DNA from: an uncultured Erythrobacter sp. | GTDB lineage: Bacteria > Pseudomonadota > Alphaproteobacteria > Sphingomonadales > Sphingomonadaceae | DNA length: 64,000 nucleotides | Direction of reading: 5' to 3' | Assembly (NCBI GenBank): GCA_947499505.1 | Contig: CANMOQ010000004.1 | Span: 186,001-250,000, forward strand | Shown: piece after piece, positions 8,077-17,430 of the stretch | Position numbering within the stretch: position 1 is the first letter of the stretch | How the letters are laid out: each line of letters opens with the position of its first letter | Translations under genes and position numbers: made by a program | The notes under the pieces: generated by a model | What the model saw: the letters and a program-made list of their open reading frames with translations, nothing else | Told to the model about the DNA's origin: nothing | The model's database searches: none

Positions 8077-8871
8077 ATGCCACTTGGCCAAGACATTGCT
8101 ACCAACCTTCCATACTTGCGGCGCTATGCCCGGGCGCTGACCGGCGCGCAGGCCACAGGCGATGCGTTCGTGCGCGCCACATTGGAAGCGGCGCTGGCTG
8201 ACGAAGCACTTAAGAAATCGCTCGAGGGCGGCCGGGTCGCTTTGTACGCGGCCTTCAACAAGGTCTGGTCGAGCGCCTACATGGAAGTCGCCAATGACGA
8301 AGCGCCTGCTGGCGAGCATGAAGCAGCGGCCAAAGCGCGGCTGGATGCGATCACGCCGCTCAACCGTCAGGCCTTGCTGCTCACCACTCTGGAAGATTTC
8401 ACCCCTGCGCAAGCAGCGCAGATTATGGAGCTGGAGCCAGCCGACGTCGAAAAGCTGGTGCAAGAGGCGGTGAGTGAAATTGACCGCGAGACCAGCACGG
8501 AAGTGCTGATTATCGAAGACGAACCGCTGATCTCAATGCAGCTTGAGGATCTCGTTAAATCACTGGGCCATACGATCTGCGGAACTGCGGCCACGCGCAC
8601 GCAAGCGCGCGAGATTATCGCTGAGAAAACACCGGGATTGGTGCTGGCCGACATTCAATTGGCCGATGGTTCATCGGGTCTCGATGCTGTCGATGACATT
8701 CTGGCGATTGGCGATGTGCCGGTGATCTTCATCACCGCTTATCCCGAACGCCTGTTGACCGGCGACCGGCCAGAGCCAACCTATCTGGTGACCAAGCCAT
8801 TTGAGGAACGCACTGTCAGCGCCGCGGTGAGCCAGGCTTTGTTCTTCGGCTCCAGCAAGCCGCTCGACTAA
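8077..8871 (+). CDS. phyR: General stress response anti-anti-sigma factor PhyR
   Basis: PhyR has an EcfG-like N-terminal domain and a C-terminal receiver. When phosphorylated it binds NepR and frees EcfG. The 264-residue protein from ATG 8077 shows the sigma-like part (LPYLRRYARALTGAQATGDAF to VEKLVQEAVSEIDR, residues about 10-130) and then a receiver with LIIEDEPLISMQLED, the phospho-acceptor in LVLADIQLADGSSG, the switch strand VIFITAYPE and the lysine in LVTKPFEE. An in-frame GTG at 8047 is a weaker start. It lies between the predicted sRNA and a convergent HWE kinase, near nepR-ecfG, as in other alphaproteobacteria. I could not find a clean EcfG promoter directly upstream. Confidence 0.96.
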   Translation: MPLGQDIATNLPYLRRYARALTGAQATGDAFVRATLEAALADEALKKSLEGGRVALYAAFNKVWSSAYMEVANDEAPAGEHEAAAKARLDAITPLNRQALLLTTLEDFTPAQAAQIMELEPADVEKLVQEAVSEIDRETSTEVLIIEDEPLISMQLEDLVKSLGHTICGTAATRTQAREIIAEKTPGLVLADIQLADGSSGLDAVDDILAIGDVPVIFITAYPERLLTGDRPEPTYLVTKPFEERTVSAAVSQALFFGSSKPLD

Positions 8872-8896
8872 TTTCCTAAAGACAGCGGGCGGGCAA

Positions 8897-10426
8897 TCAG
8901 CCCGCTGGTTGATCGCGCAATTGAAACTCGCCTGCAAGGCGAATCGGCACGCGCAGGGCGCAGCGGACGCCAGCGGTGTGGAATTGCAAATCAACCGGAT
9001 GGCGCAATTCGTGGGCGACGATCTTTTGGATCAGCTCAGTGCCAAATCCGCGTCCGCGCGCCTCGCTCACCTTGGGTCCGCCCGCCTCCAGCCATTCAAC
9101 CTCGGCCAAGTCCGGCTCTACCAATGACCATGTGATCGACACCCGGCCCGCATCAGCGCTCAGCGCGCCATATTTGGCCGCATTGGTGGCAAGCTCGTGG
9201 ATCGCCTGACCAAACGTGAGCGCATCATTAGGGGCCAGCTCCACATCGGGCCCCTCTATCTCAACCTCGTGCTCTCTCGCCGCGCTCACGTGCGCCAGTT
9301 CAGCTTTGACGACGGAGGCAATCGGAGTGGTCCCCCACTCCGAATTGGTCAGCAGATCATGCGTTGCCGACAGAGCTCTGATCCTGCCAGCGAGCCCTTC
9401 CGCAAAATCATCCAGATTGTCCGCCCGGCGACGCGTCAAAGACAGCAAAGAGAGGACATTTGCGAGCGTGTTTTTGACCCGGTGATTGAGCTCTCGGGTG
9501 AGCGAATTGCGGATCGAGTGCTGCTCTTCGTAGAATTCAAGGCGCGCATTGTCCTTCGCCATTTGCCGGGTCAGTATCCGGGCGAGCGCGGCGAGCAATG
9601 CGGCCACCGAGAGGCCGAGCAGGAGGGTGACCACGGATAACGGGGTCAAGAACGCTGGTGTCGGCGCGGCCACTTCCAAACGCATGGTGCGACCGGCAAT
9701 CTGGACCGGGTTTTCGGTCACATCTTTGCTGGATGCGGTGGAGGTGCGCTCTGCGAGCAGTGCGGCCTGATCCCCCATCCCGTCGAACAGGCGCACAGCC
9801 AGATCGTTCTCATCCGCCAAATCAAGCGCCGATGACAGAAACATATTCGCATTGAACGCGCGGTGGACGAAGCTCTGTGGCTGGGCCACATCCCCATCCT
9901 CTACCGGCATAACAATCACGAAGGCTGGCACTTCGCCGCCATCAGGGCCAGCGATCATCAACCGGCCAGAGGCCGAAGGAGCGCCGCTGGCCTGGACCGC
10001 CGCCAGAGTTTCTTGAAGCATTGGGCTTGCTTGCTCATCGCCATCGTCAGCATCAGCCAGCGGCATCCAGCCCATTGGCCCTGCCCCCGGCACTTCAAAA
10101 TCACCCTCCATCTCCGCGCTGAACTGTTGGAGCATATCTGGCGTGGCCCGCCCACTGCTGGATAGCACCACCGCGCCTGCGTGCATGTACGACACGGCAA
10201 TGTTGGCCTCATGGCTCAGTTCAGAGGCGATGGACGAGGCGATTTTGCGGGTCTTCAAACTCTCGGTGTGGCGCGCACCCGCTTCAATCGCGAACACGCT
10301 GAGCAAAGTGATCGCAGAAATAGCGATGAAAATAAGTGCGGGCACAGCGCTCGGATAAGCAATCAGCCATTGCCGAATTCCTCCGAGTGATACCGTATCT
10401 TTTTGTTTAGATGCCTTTGCGTGCAT
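8897..10426 (-). CDS. HWE-family sensor histidine kinase (PhyK-like)
   Basis: A 509-residue membrane sensor kinase. A transmembrane helix (about residues 28-46), a periplasmic sensor region to about residue 255, and a second helix (LSVVTLLLGLSVAALLAALA) precede the kinase core. The phospho-acceptor is in ELNHRVKNTLANVLSLL. The HWE hallmarks are present: HELATNAAKYGALS in the N-box and W-L-E in EVEWLEAGGP, then GFGTELI. Kinases of this type phosphorylate PhyR. It is transcribed divergently from nepR-ecfG from a shared palindromic EcfG-type promoter, so it is probably under positive feedback. The signal it senses cannot be inferred. Confidence 0.93.
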   Translation of the reverse strand: MHAKASKQKDTVSLGGIRQWLIAYPSAVPALIFIAISAITLLSVFAIEAGARHTESLKTRKIASSIASELSHEANIAVSYMHAGAVVLSSSGRATPDMLQQFSAEMEGDFEVPGAGPMGWMPLADADDGDEQASPMLQETLAAVQASGAPSASGRLMIAGPDGGEVPAFVIVMPVEDGDVAQPQSFVHRAFNANMFLSSALDLADENDLAVRLFDGMGDQAALLAERTSTASSKDVTENPVQIAGRTMRLEVAAPTPAFLTPLSVVTLLLGLSVAALLAALARILTRQMAKDNARLEFYEEQHSIRNSLTRELNHRVKNTLANVLSLLSLTRRRADNLDDFAEGLAGRIRALSATHDLLTNSEWGTTPIASVVKAELAHVSAAREHEVEIEGPDVELAPNDALTFGQAIHELATNAAKYGALSADAGRVSITWSLVEPDLAEVEWLEAGGPKVSEARGRGFGTELIQKIVAHELRHPVDLQFHTAGVRCALRVPIRLAGEFQLRDQPAG

Positions 10427-10455
10427 CGGTCCAAGCTCTTATGTGTCAGTGGCAA

Positions 10456-10484
10456 GGGAACAATACATGGGCCGTATCGTTCCC
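10456..10484. promoter_or_regulatory. Bidirectional EcfG-type promoter (nepR-ecfG and kinase)
   Basis: Plus strand: GGAAC at 10457-10461, 16 bases, CGTT at 10478-10481, driving nepR-ecfG. Minus strand: GGAAC at 10483-10479, 16 bases, TGTT at 10462-10459, driving the kinase gene, whose ATG is at 10426. The whole 29-base element is a near-perfect inverted repeat (GGGAAC-ATAC...GTAT-GTTCCC). The plus-strand copy matches the known GGAAC-N16-CGTT consensus exactly. Confidence 0.82.
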
Positions 10485-10565
10485 AAATTGATACGTCGTA
10501 ACGCCGCCGATATGGCGGAACATGCCGGTGCCTCTCGCCTGCCTTGGAGTATATCAGGATCAATT

Positions 10566-10775
10566 ATGGCCTCGGGTAAAGAAACATCGCCGACTGACGC
10601 AGCGGCGCAAAACACAAAAAACGCGAAAGCCGCGGACCAGCCGCAATGGGCCGACGGACTGAAGCAGTTATACGATTCCGTGGTCGAAGAACCGCTGCCT
10701 GACAGCTTTAAGGACCTTCTGTCTCAGCTGGACGCCGCCGACGCAGATGATGCCAACCAGAATGGGAATGGCTGA
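10566..10775 (+). CDS. nepR: Anti-sigma factor NepR
   Basis: NepR binds and holds the sigma factor EcfG in unstressed cells and is taken away by phosphorylated PhyR. The 69-residue protein starts at ATG 10566; an in-frame upstream extension covers the promoter and is not coding. The two-helix core is seen as GLKQLYDSVVEEPLPDSF followed by KDLLSQLD; both tails are hydrophilic and probably disordered, as usual for this family. Its stop codon overlaps the ecfG ATG by one base (TGATG), implying coupled translation and a fixed ratio of anti-sigma to sigma factor. A leader of about 78 bases is expected from the EcfG promoter. Confidence 0.93.
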   Translation: MASGKETSPTDAAAQNTKNAKAADQPQWADGLKQLYDSVVEEPLPDSFKDLLSQLDAADADDANQNGNG

Positions 10776-11386
10776 TGTCGGCCGAGACCCGCAGCGCGTC
10801 TGAAAAAGCCGACTTTAAGCGCGAGCTAACCGAGGTTGTGCCGCATTTGCGCGCCTTTGCGCGCGGCCTGTGCGGCCGCCCGGACATGGCCGATGATCTG
10901 GTTCAGGAAACCCTGCTGAAGGCGTGGGCCGCGCAGGAACGGTTTGAACCGGGCACATCCATGCGCGCCTGGACCTTTGTGATATTGCGCAATGCCTATC
11001 TCACCGATATGCGGCGCAACCGTTTTCGCGGCGATTATGATGAGACGGTGGCAGAGCGGATTTTGACAGCGCCAGCCGGGCAGGAGGAACCGATCCACCT
11101 GTCTGACATGCACCGCGCGCTGCTGACGCTGCCGCCGGAACGGCGCGAGGCCTTGTTGTTGGTCGGCGCGGGCGGGTTCTCTTACGAGGAAGCGGCGCAA
11201 ATATGCGGCTGCGCCGTCGGTACGATCAAAAGCCGCGTAGGCCGCGCCCGCTCAACGCTCAATGACATGCTGGCAGAGGGCAATATCCCTCAGCGTTCAA
11301 TCGGGGATGAGACCGCGCACCGCGCCATCCTAGAAGAATTGGACGATGTTGCCGCTGGCAATGGCGAAACCGCGAAGATCGACTAA
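10775..11386 (+). CDS. ecfG: General stress response ECF sigma factor EcfG
   Basis: A 203-residue ECF15-group sigma factor. Region 2 is visible as LRAFARGLCGRPDMADDLVQ through AWTFVILRNAYLTDMRR, and region 4 as LLTLPPERREALLLVGAGG followed by the helix-turn-helix FSYEEAAQICGCAVGTIKSR. It directs RNA polymerase to GGAAC-N16-17-CGTT promoters, including the one before nepR, so the pair is autoregulated. The start overlaps the nepR stop. A short C-terminal tail of about 35 residues follows region 4. Confidence 0.95.
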   Translation: MSAETRSASEKADFKRELTEVVPHLRAFARGLCGRPDMADDLVQETLLKAWAAQERFEPGTSMRAWTFVILRNAYLTDMRRNRFRGDYDETVAERILTAPAGQEEPIHLSDMHRALLTLPPERREALLLVGAGGFSYEEAAQICGCAVGTIKSRVGRARSTLNDMLAEGNIPQRSIGDETAHRAILEELDDVAAGNGETAKID

Positions 11387-11514
11387 TTCCGGCGCATTGC
11401 TTGCCTCTGCCCCACGCGCGGCTAACGACCTAGAAGCTCAACTTCGCACATCAGGCGCTTGGCGCGGGTTTGCAGTCCTGCAATAAGGCCAGCGACCGAC
11501 TGGAATTGCCTGAA

Positions 11515-12699
11515 ATGACGAGCGAAACACCCGATCCAAATGCGAGCAAGCCGAGCGCCACCCCTGCTTCCAGCAGGCGGCTGGCCTTTGCCGAGCAGGA
11601 AGTGCGTCTGGTGTCAGCGTTGGTTTTGCTGATCGGGATCGGCCTCTTCCTCGCCTTACCCTTTGTTCTATCGATTGGCTCGGTGGTGTTTCTGCCGCTG
11701 GTCACAGCGATCTTGCTCACCATCCTGCTGTCGCCGCTGGCGGACAGAATGGCGCGGATCGGCCTGCCCAATGTGCTTGCCTCTCTGGGCTCATTACTAG
11801 CGTTCTTGGCCGTCGTGCTCCTCGCCCTCGCGCTGGTGCTTCAGCCTGCCCTCGCCCTGTTCGACACTCTGCCTGCCATAACCGAGCAAGTGCGCGCGCG
11901 CTTTGCGGAGCTGCGCGATCAGTTTGAATGGCTCGCCATCATCAACCGCGAGCTGGGCGAATTGCTGGGCGAATCTGGCACCCGCGAGGTGGTCCTCGCT
12001 ACCCCAACCCTGCTCGAACAGATCGCCTGGTCGACACCCAGTGTGCTGATCGAGGTCTTGATCACCCTGCTGATGACCTTCTTCATGATCGAGGCGCGCG
12101 TGCGGCTGAGGCGGCATTTGCTGTTTCACCGCTCCAGCTTCGGCTCCAGCGTGAAGGCCGCGCGGGTGCTGCGCGAGGTGCAGGACCGGGTCGCCGCCTA
12201 TATACTCACCGTTGGCTTCATCAACGCCTGTATCGGCGTGGTGGTCGCGCTCGGTGCATGGGCGCTGGGTGTGGAGGCGCCGATCATGTGGGGCGGGCTC
12301 GCCGCGATCCTCAATTTCGTGCCCTATATTGGCCCAATCGCCATGGCCGCCCTGCTGGGCATGTTTGGGATCGGCACTGCAGACACTGTGTTCCTCGGAC
12401 TGGTCCCGGTCACCGCGTACATCGTGCTGCACACGGTGGAGGCGAATGTCGTCACCCCATCAATTCTGGGCGCGCGCTTCACCATGAACCCGGTGATGAT
12501 CTTGCTCACTCTCTCCTATTTCACCTGGATCTGGGGTGTGCCAGGCGCACTGCTATCCGTCCCAATCCTGCTGACGCTCACCGCTCTGTTCGACCATATT
12601 GGCAGTCCCAATTTGATTGGCTTTGTATTTGGCGAGCCCCTGTTTGGCAGCGAGCTGTTCAACCGCGGCCTCGAAGAGGAAGCCGGCCCAGCCGGCTAG
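11515..12699 (+). CDS. AI-2E family transporter (membrane permease)
   Basis: A 394-residue integral membrane protein of the AI-2E exporter family (PF01594). About eight hydrophobic helices are present, including LVLLIGIGLFLALPFVLSIG and SVVFLPLVTAILLTILLSPL near the N-terminus. Family signatures include GLAAILNFVPYIGP and the C-terminal LSYFTWIWGVPGALLSVPI. Members range from TqsA (autoinducer-2 export) to Na+/H+ antiporters, so the substrate is open. ATG 11515 is preferred over an in-frame TTG at 11470. It follows the stress locus by about 130 bases and is convergent with the symporter gene downstream. Confidence 0.88.
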   Translation: MTSETPDPNASKPSATPASSRRLAFAEQEVRLVSALVLLIGIGLFLALPFVLSIGSVVFLPLVTAILLTILLSPLADRMARIGLPNVLASLGSLLAFLAVVLLALALVLQPALALFDTLPAITEQVRARFAELRDQFEWLAIINRELGELLGESGTREVVLATPTLLEQIAWSTPSVLIEVLITLLMTFFMIEARVRLRRHLLFHRSSFGSSVKAARVLREVQDRVAAYILTVGFINACIGVVVALGAWALGVEAPIMWGGLAAILNFVPYIGPIAMAALLGMFGIGTADTVFLGLVPVTAYIVLHTVEANVVTPSILGARFTMNPVMILLTLSYFTWIWGVPGALLSVPILLTLTALFDHIGSPNLIGFVFGEPLFGSELFNRGLEEEAGPAG

Positions 12700-12711
12700 C
12701 CGCGCAAGCCT

Positions 12712-14019
12712 TCAATCCTTGGAGCGATCGACCGTGCTGGTCACCGCCACGTTCATTGTGACATTGGCCAAAGTGCGCATAATATCTGGCAGCATTTCCA
12801 CCGCCACCAGCAAAGCTAGCGGCTCTATCGGCACACCCATAGCGAGCGCAATCGGGCCAATCGACACCACAAAACTGATAGAGCCGGGCAGGCTGACCGA
12901 GCCGATGGAGATGATCACCGCCACCCCAATTCCGATCAGCATCAGCGGCCAGGGCACCTCGATCCCCGCAAGGCTCGCGACATAGAGCGCCACCGCCATA
13001 TTCATCGCTACGCTGGTCGCCCGGAAAATCGCCACCGCCAGCGGCAAGACAAACTCGCTGGTCTCCTCCCGCAAGCGCAGGCGCGCCGCGCTGTCGAGCA
13101 TCGCTGGCAGGCTGGCGAGCGAGCTTTGCGTGGAGACCGCAACCGCTTGGGCAGGCAGCACCGCTTTCGCAAAGCGCAGCGGACTGACCCCGCCCAGCGC
13201 CCAAGCCATCAAATAGGCCAGCACCAGGATGAAACAGCCCATTGCGGAGACGACCAGAATATAATGTGCCAGCGTCGCAAACGCGCCGCCGCCGCTTTTG
13301 AGGCCCACGCCAAAGGCGAGCGCAAACACACCGAGCGGCGCGATCCACAGCACCCAGCCGATGATCATCAGCATGGTGTTGGCCAGCGCATGGAAAAAGC
13401 CGAGCATCCGCTCGCCCTGATCCTTGGGCAGGCGCGTTACGGCGACCGCGAACAGGGCGAAGAATATGGTGAGCGGCAGCATCGCCGTTTCCGCCGCCGC
13501 GGCGATGATATTGGGCGCGATTAGCGAAGCGAGGAAATCGAGCACGCCTGGCACTTGCTGCTCGCCATCCGGCACAGCGGCCAAAAATCCGCTCGCGCTG
13601 TCAGGGATCGGCAAGGCGCCAAGCACAATCGGCATCATCAGGGCGGTGAACAATCCGCCCGCGATCAGCACCGCAAACACAAGCGCCAAGAACCGCCGCG
13701 CTGCCGCGCCCGCGCGCGCAGCCTCGGCCATTTGCGCAATGCCCAGCACCAGCAGCGCCGCAACCAGCGGGATGATCGTCATCTGCAGCGCCCGCAGCCA
13801 CAGGCTGCCGGTCAGCGCGATGATCTGCTGCAGCCAGTCAGCGATCCCGCCGCCCGCCAGCACCATGCCCAGCAGCAAGCCTGCGATCAGCCCCGCAAAT
13901 GTCAGCATCACTGGCAGACGGATAGAGGCCAGCTCGTAGCGCTGCCCGCTCGTGGCTGCTGCGCTTTGGCCTTCAACTTCGCTCAAATTCTGTCCCCTTT
14001 GGGCCTTGCGCCCTTCCAT
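12712..14019 (-). CDS. Dicarboxylate/amino acid:cation symporter (SDF family)
   Basis: A 435-residue secondary transporter of the sodium:dicarboxylate symporter family (PF00375). Several long helices and the serine-rich re-entrant loop STQSSLASLPAML are visible. The motif that is usually NMDGT reads MNMAVALY here, so the conserved aspartate used for sodium binding is replaced; the coupling ion or substrate may differ from GltP or DctA. The start is taken at ATG 14019, since the open frame beyond it overlaps the glmM leader and coding start. It is divergent from glmM with about 93 bases between. Confidence 0.87.
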   Translation of the reverse strand: MEGRKAQRGQNLSEVEGQSAAATSGQRYELASIRLPVMLTFAGLIAGLLLGMVLAGGGIADWLQQIIALTGSLWLRALQMTIIPLVAALLVLGIAQMAEAARAGAAARRFLALVFAVLIAGGLFTALMMPIVLGALPIPDSASGFLAAVPDGEQQVPGVLDFLASLIAPNIIAAAAETAMLPLTIFFALFAVAVTRLPKDQGERMLGFFHALANTMLMIIGWVLWIAPLGVFALAFGVGLKSGGGAFATLAHYILVVSAMGCFILVLAYLMAWALGGVSPLRFAKAVLPAQAVAVSTQSSLASLPAMLDSAARLRLREETSEFVLPLAVAIFRATSVAMNMAVALYVASLAGIEVPWPLMLIGIGVAVIISIGSVSLPGSISFVVSIGPIALAMGVPIEPLALLVAVEMLPDIMRTLANVTMNVAVTSTVDRSKD

Positions 14020-14112
14020 TCGTGCGATAACCGCGCCAGAAGCGCCTGACAAATCGGCTTTTGCGCAGCGCGTATTCGCAGCGGCGCTTTCATGGAGAGA
14101 ACAGAAACAGCC

Positions 14113-15450
14113 ATGGCACGCAAATTCTTTGGCACAGACGGCATCCGTGGCCGCACGAACAGCGATGTGATGACTTCGCAAATGGCGATGAAAGTGGGAC
14201 AAGCAGCGGGCGCTCATTTTATGCGCGGCAAGCACCGCCACCGGGTTGTGATCGGCAAGGATACGCGCCTCTCCGGCTATATGATCGAAAGCGCGCTGGT
14301 CGCAGGTTTCACCAGTGTCGGCATGGATGTGATCATGACCGGCCCGATCCCGACCCCGGCGATTGCGCTGCTGACGCGGGAAATGCGCGCCGATCTGGGC
14401 GTGATGATTTCAGCCAGCCACAACCCTTACGAAGACAATGGCGTCAAACTGTTCGGCCCGGACGGCTTTAAGCTTTCTGATGAAGACGAAATGCAGATTG
14501 AGAAGTTGCTGGAATTGGAACCAGCGCTGGTCGATGCTTCGCAAATTGGACGCGCTCGGCGCATCGAGGACGCTCGCGGGCGCTATATCCACGCGGTCAA
14601 GCAATCGGTCTCTGACGAGGTCAGCTTTGACGGGCTGAAGGTCGTGGTCGATTGCGCCAATGGTGCGGCCTATGAAGTGGCTCCATCAGCGATTTGGGAG
14701 CTGGGGGCGCAGGTCATCACGGTCGGCGTTGAGCCCAATGGCACCAATATCAATGACGGCGTCGGCTCCACCGCGATTGAAGCACTGCAAGCCAAAGTTG
14801 TTGAAGAGCAGGCGCATATCGGCATCGCTTTGGATGGTGATGCAGACCGGCTGATCGTCGTGGATGAGAAAGGCCGCGCGGTCGATGGCGACCAGATCAT
14901 GGCTCTCATCGCGACCCGCATGCACGAAAAGGGCGCGCTGACCGGCGGCGGCGTGGTCGCCACCGTCATGTCCAACCTCGGGCTGGAGCGGCATCTTCAA
15001 TCGCACGGCCTTACCCTGGAGCGGACCAAGGTCGGTGATCGCTATGTGCTGGAGCGCATGAAAGAGGGCGGCTTTAATGTCGGCGGCGAGCAATCGGGCC
15101 ATATGATCCTGCTCGATCACGCAACCACCGGCGATGGCACCGTCGCCGCGCTGCGCGTGCTTGCCAGCCTGGTGCGCGCTGATAAGCCGGCCAGCGAGCT
15201 GCTGCATGTGTTCGATCCGGTTCCGCAATTGCTCAAAAACGTGCGCTATTCCGGCGGCAAGCCGTTGGAGAACGACGCCGTCAAACAGGTCATCAGCGAG
15301 GCCGAAGCAGAGCTGGAGGGCAAAGGCCGCTTGGTCATCCGCCCATCCGGCACCGAGCCGGTGATCCGCGTGATGGCTGAGGGCGATGACAGCGCTCAGG
15401 TAGAGGCGGTTGTCGACCGCATTTGCGACGCCGTACACGCCGCCGCATAG
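14113..15450 (+). CDS. glmM: Phosphoglucosamine mutase
   Basis: GlmM interconverts glucosamine-6-phosphate and glucosamine-1-phosphate on the way to UDP-GlcNAc for peptidoglycan and LPS. The 445-residue protein begins [18 protein letters not shown], the standard start of the family. The active-site serine is in [17 protein letters not shown] (about residue 101), the metal-binding loop is [11 protein letters not shown], the sugar-binding loop is GGEQSGHMI, and the phosphate-binding loop is [15 protein letters not shown] 14113 is preferred to the in-frame ATG at 14092 on family length. DUF1272, thiD and an acyl-CoA desaturase follow closely on the same strand, likely as one transcript. Confidence 0.97.
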   Translation: MARKFFGTDGIRGRTNSDVMTSQMAMKVGQAAGAHFMRGKHRHRVVIGKDTRLSGYMIESALVAGFTSVGMDVIMTGPIPTPAIALLTREMRADLGVMISASHNPYEDNGVKLFGPDGFKLSDEDEMQIEKLLELEPALVDASQIGRARRIEDARGRYIHAVKQSVSDEVSFDGLKVVVDCANGAAYEVAPSAIWELGAQVITVGVEPNGTNINDGVGSTAIEALQAKVVEEQAHIGIALDGDADRLIVVDEKGRAVDGDQIMALIATRMHEKGALTGGGVVATVMSNLGLERHLQSHGLTLERTKVGDRYVLERMKEGGFNVGGEQSGHMILLDHATTGDGTVAALRVLASLVRADKPASELLHVFDPVPQLLKNVRYSGGKPLENDAVKQVISEAEAELEGKGRLVIRPSGTEPVIRVMAEGDDSAQVEAVVDRICDAVHAAA

Positions 15451-15474
15451 GCCTCAACCGAGAGGGAAACGACC

Positions 15475-15699
15475 ATGCTGGAAATGCGCCCCGATTGCGA
15501 GAAATGCGGCACCGATCTGCCCGCCGAGGCACCCGGCGCGTTCATCTGCAGCTTTGAATGCACGTTCTGCGCCGAGTGCGCGGACGCGCAGGATGATCAA
15601 TGCCCTAATTGCGGCGGCGAATTGATGGACCGGCCCACCCGCGCCAAGGCTTTGCACGAGAAATATCCGCCCAGCACAGAGCGCAAGTTCAAGGGATGA
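15475..15699 (+). CDS. DUF1272 zinc-ribbon-like small protein
   Basis: A 74-residue protein that opens MLEMRPDCEKCGTDLP and has regularly spaced cysteine pairs: CEKC, CSFECTFCAEC and CPNC. This is the DUF1272 pattern, probably binding zinc. The role is unknown. A ribosome binding site (GAGAGGGAAACG) precedes ATG 15475, and the stop overlaps the thiD start in ATGA fashion, so it is co-translated with thiD. Confidence 0.9.
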   Translation: MLEMRPDCEKCGTDLPAEAPGAFICSFECTFCAECADAQDDQCPNCGGELMDRPTRAKALHEKYPPSTERKFKG

Positions 15700-16514
15700 G
15701 CGAGAACGCACCGCCTGCTCCGCCGCGTATTTTGGCGATTGCCGGGTCGGATTCCTCTGGCGGCGCGGGCATTCAGGCCGACATCAAAACCATCACTATG
15801 CTGGGCGGCTATGCGATGACCGCGATCACTGCCGCGACCGCGCAAAACAGCGTGGGCGTGCAGGCGATCATGCCGCTATCGGGGGACTTCGTCGCCAAGC
15901 AGATCACTAGCTGCATCAACGATATCGGTGTCGATGCGATCAAGATCGGCATGCTGCATGACGCCGACATTATCGCCCATGTGGCGGACGCGCTGGAGCT
16001 GGTCGACAGCCTGGTGCCGGTGGTGCTGGACCCGGTTATGGTCGCAACCTCCGGGGCGACCCTGATCGCGGATGAGGCGATTGAGATCATGCGCGAGCGG
16101 CTGTTCCCGCGCGCGGCGATAATCACCCCGAACTTGCCAGAGCTAGAGCATCTGGTCCGCCGCAATCTAGGCGACACGCGCCTGATCGAAGGCGCAGCCG
16201 AAGAGCTGATCCGGGCCCATGGCTGCGACGTGCTGGCGAAAGGCGGGCACACAGAGGACGCGCGCATCATCGATATTCTGGTGCGCTCTGGCGAAGTGCC
16301 CAAACACTTTGCCCAAGCCAAGATCGACACCCCCCACACGCACGGCACCGGCTGCACCTTGTCATCCGCCATTGCGGTGCTGCTGGGCCACGGCCAGCCG
16401 CTCGAAAACGCAGTCCGGCTGGGCCAGAGCTTTGTCCGACAAGCCATCGAAGCCGCGCCGGGGTATGGTCTTGGCAATGGACCGCTCGGCCATCAGGCGG
16501 TGCGCAGCCTATGA
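15696..16514 (+). CDS. thiD: Hydroxymethylpyrimidine/phosphomethylpyrimidine kinase
   Basis: ThiD phosphorylates HMP and HMP-phosphate to give HMP-PP for thiamine synthesis. The 272-residue ribokinase-fold protein shows ILAIAGSDSSGGAGIQAD at the N-terminus, AQNSVGVQAIMPL, VVLDPVMVATSG, ITPNLPELEHL, and the anion-hole region THGTGCTLSSAIA. The start ATG overlaps the DUF1272 stop; the C-terminal end overlaps the desaturase start. I see no thiamine riboswitch, and no other thiamine genes are adjacent. Confidence 0.95.
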   Translation: MSENAPPAPPRILAIAGSDSSGGAGIQADIKTITMLGGYAMTAITAATAQNSVGVQAIMPLSGDFVAKQITSCINDIGVDAIKIGMLHDADIIAHVADALELVDSLVPVVLDPVMVATSGATLIADEAIEIMRERLFPRAAIITPNLPELEHLVRRNLGDTRLIEGAAEELIRAHGCDVLAKGGHTEDARIIDILVRSGEVPKHFAQAKIDTPHTHGTGCTLSSAIAVLLGHGQPLENAVRLGQSFVRQAIEAAPGYGLGNGPLGHQAVRSL

Positions 16515-17407
16515 TGGAGCCGGTCATCCGAGTGGATGGCCAAGGCGCCAGCCCACTCAGCGGCCGCTTGCGGATCGATTGGCCAAAGGCTCTTTGGAAC
16601 GCTGGCATGCTTGGCGGAACCGTGGCTGCGCTTTTTGTCGCAAGCCTACCCGCCATCGCGCTGTTCCTAGCGCTCACCTATTTTACCCTGCTGATCGGTC
16701 ACAGCGTCGGCATGCACCGGATGATGATCCACCGGACATTCAAAGCGCCCAAATGGCTCACCAGAGCGCTGATCTATATCGGCACAATCGTTGGCGTTTC
16801 TGGCCCATCCGGGATCATCCGTATTCACGACACCAGGGATTGGGCGCAGCGCGAGCCACGCTGCCATGACTTCTTTGCGCACCGCCGCTCACTGGCCCAG
16901 GATCTCGCGTGGAACCTGTTTTGCAAATTTGAATTTGAGTGTCCCCCCGAGGTGACAATCGAGCCGAAAATCGCCGAAGACCCCTTCTACCGAATGCTCG
17001 ATACAACGTGGCGATTGCACCAAATCCCGCTCGCCATCGCCCTCTATTGGACAGGCGGCTGGGCTTTTGTCCTCTGGGGCATATGTGCCCGTGTGTTCGT
17101 GAGCACGGCGGGCCATTGGACTAGCACCTACTTCTGCCACAACCCCGGCCCCGGACGCTGGCTGGTCCGCGATGCGGGCATTCAAGCCTCCAACCTACCG
17201 GGCCTTGGCCTGCTCACCTATGGCGAGTGCTGGCACAACAATCACCACGCTTTTCCCGAATCCGCGCGCATCGGCATTGAGCCAGGGCAGGCTGACCCGG
17301 GCTGGTGGGTGATCGCCGGTTTGGAGCGCTTGAGCCTAGCCCATGACGTCGGAGCCCCGCGCGAGCAGGATCGCCGCGAAGACTTGGTTGAGCGAAATAG
17401 CGCTTAG
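16511..17407 (+). CDS. Acyl-CoA desaturase-like membrane protein
   Basis: A 298-residue di-iron desaturase of the delta-9 acyl-CoA type. Histidine boxes: HSVGMHRMMIH (about residues 64-74), HDTRDWAQREPRCHDFFAH, and ECWHNNHHAFP near residue 240. Hydrophobic stretches around residues 35-65 and 175-200 span the membrane. It overlaps thiD by four bases and closes the glmM-DUF1272-thiD-desaturase run. It is convergent with the LOG gene, with a long inverted repeat between. The substrate and double-bond position are not predictable from this. Confidence 0.87.
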   Translation: MMEPVIRVDGQGASPLSGRLRIDWPKALWNAGMLGGTVAALFVASLPAIALFLALTYFTLLIGHSVGMHRMMIHRTFKAPKWLTRALIYIGTIVGVSGPSGIIRIHDTRDWAQREPRCHDFFAHRRSLAQDLAWNLFCKFEFECPPEVTIEPKIAEDPFYRMLDTTWRLHQIPLAIALYWTGGWAFVLWGICARVFVSTAGHWTSTYFCHNPGPGRWLVRDAGIQASNLPGLGLLTYGECWHNNHHAFPESARIGIEPGQADPGWWVIAGLERLSLAHDVGAPREQDRREDLVERNSA

Positions 17408-17430
17408 CGGACTGTTTGAAAGCGGCTTAA

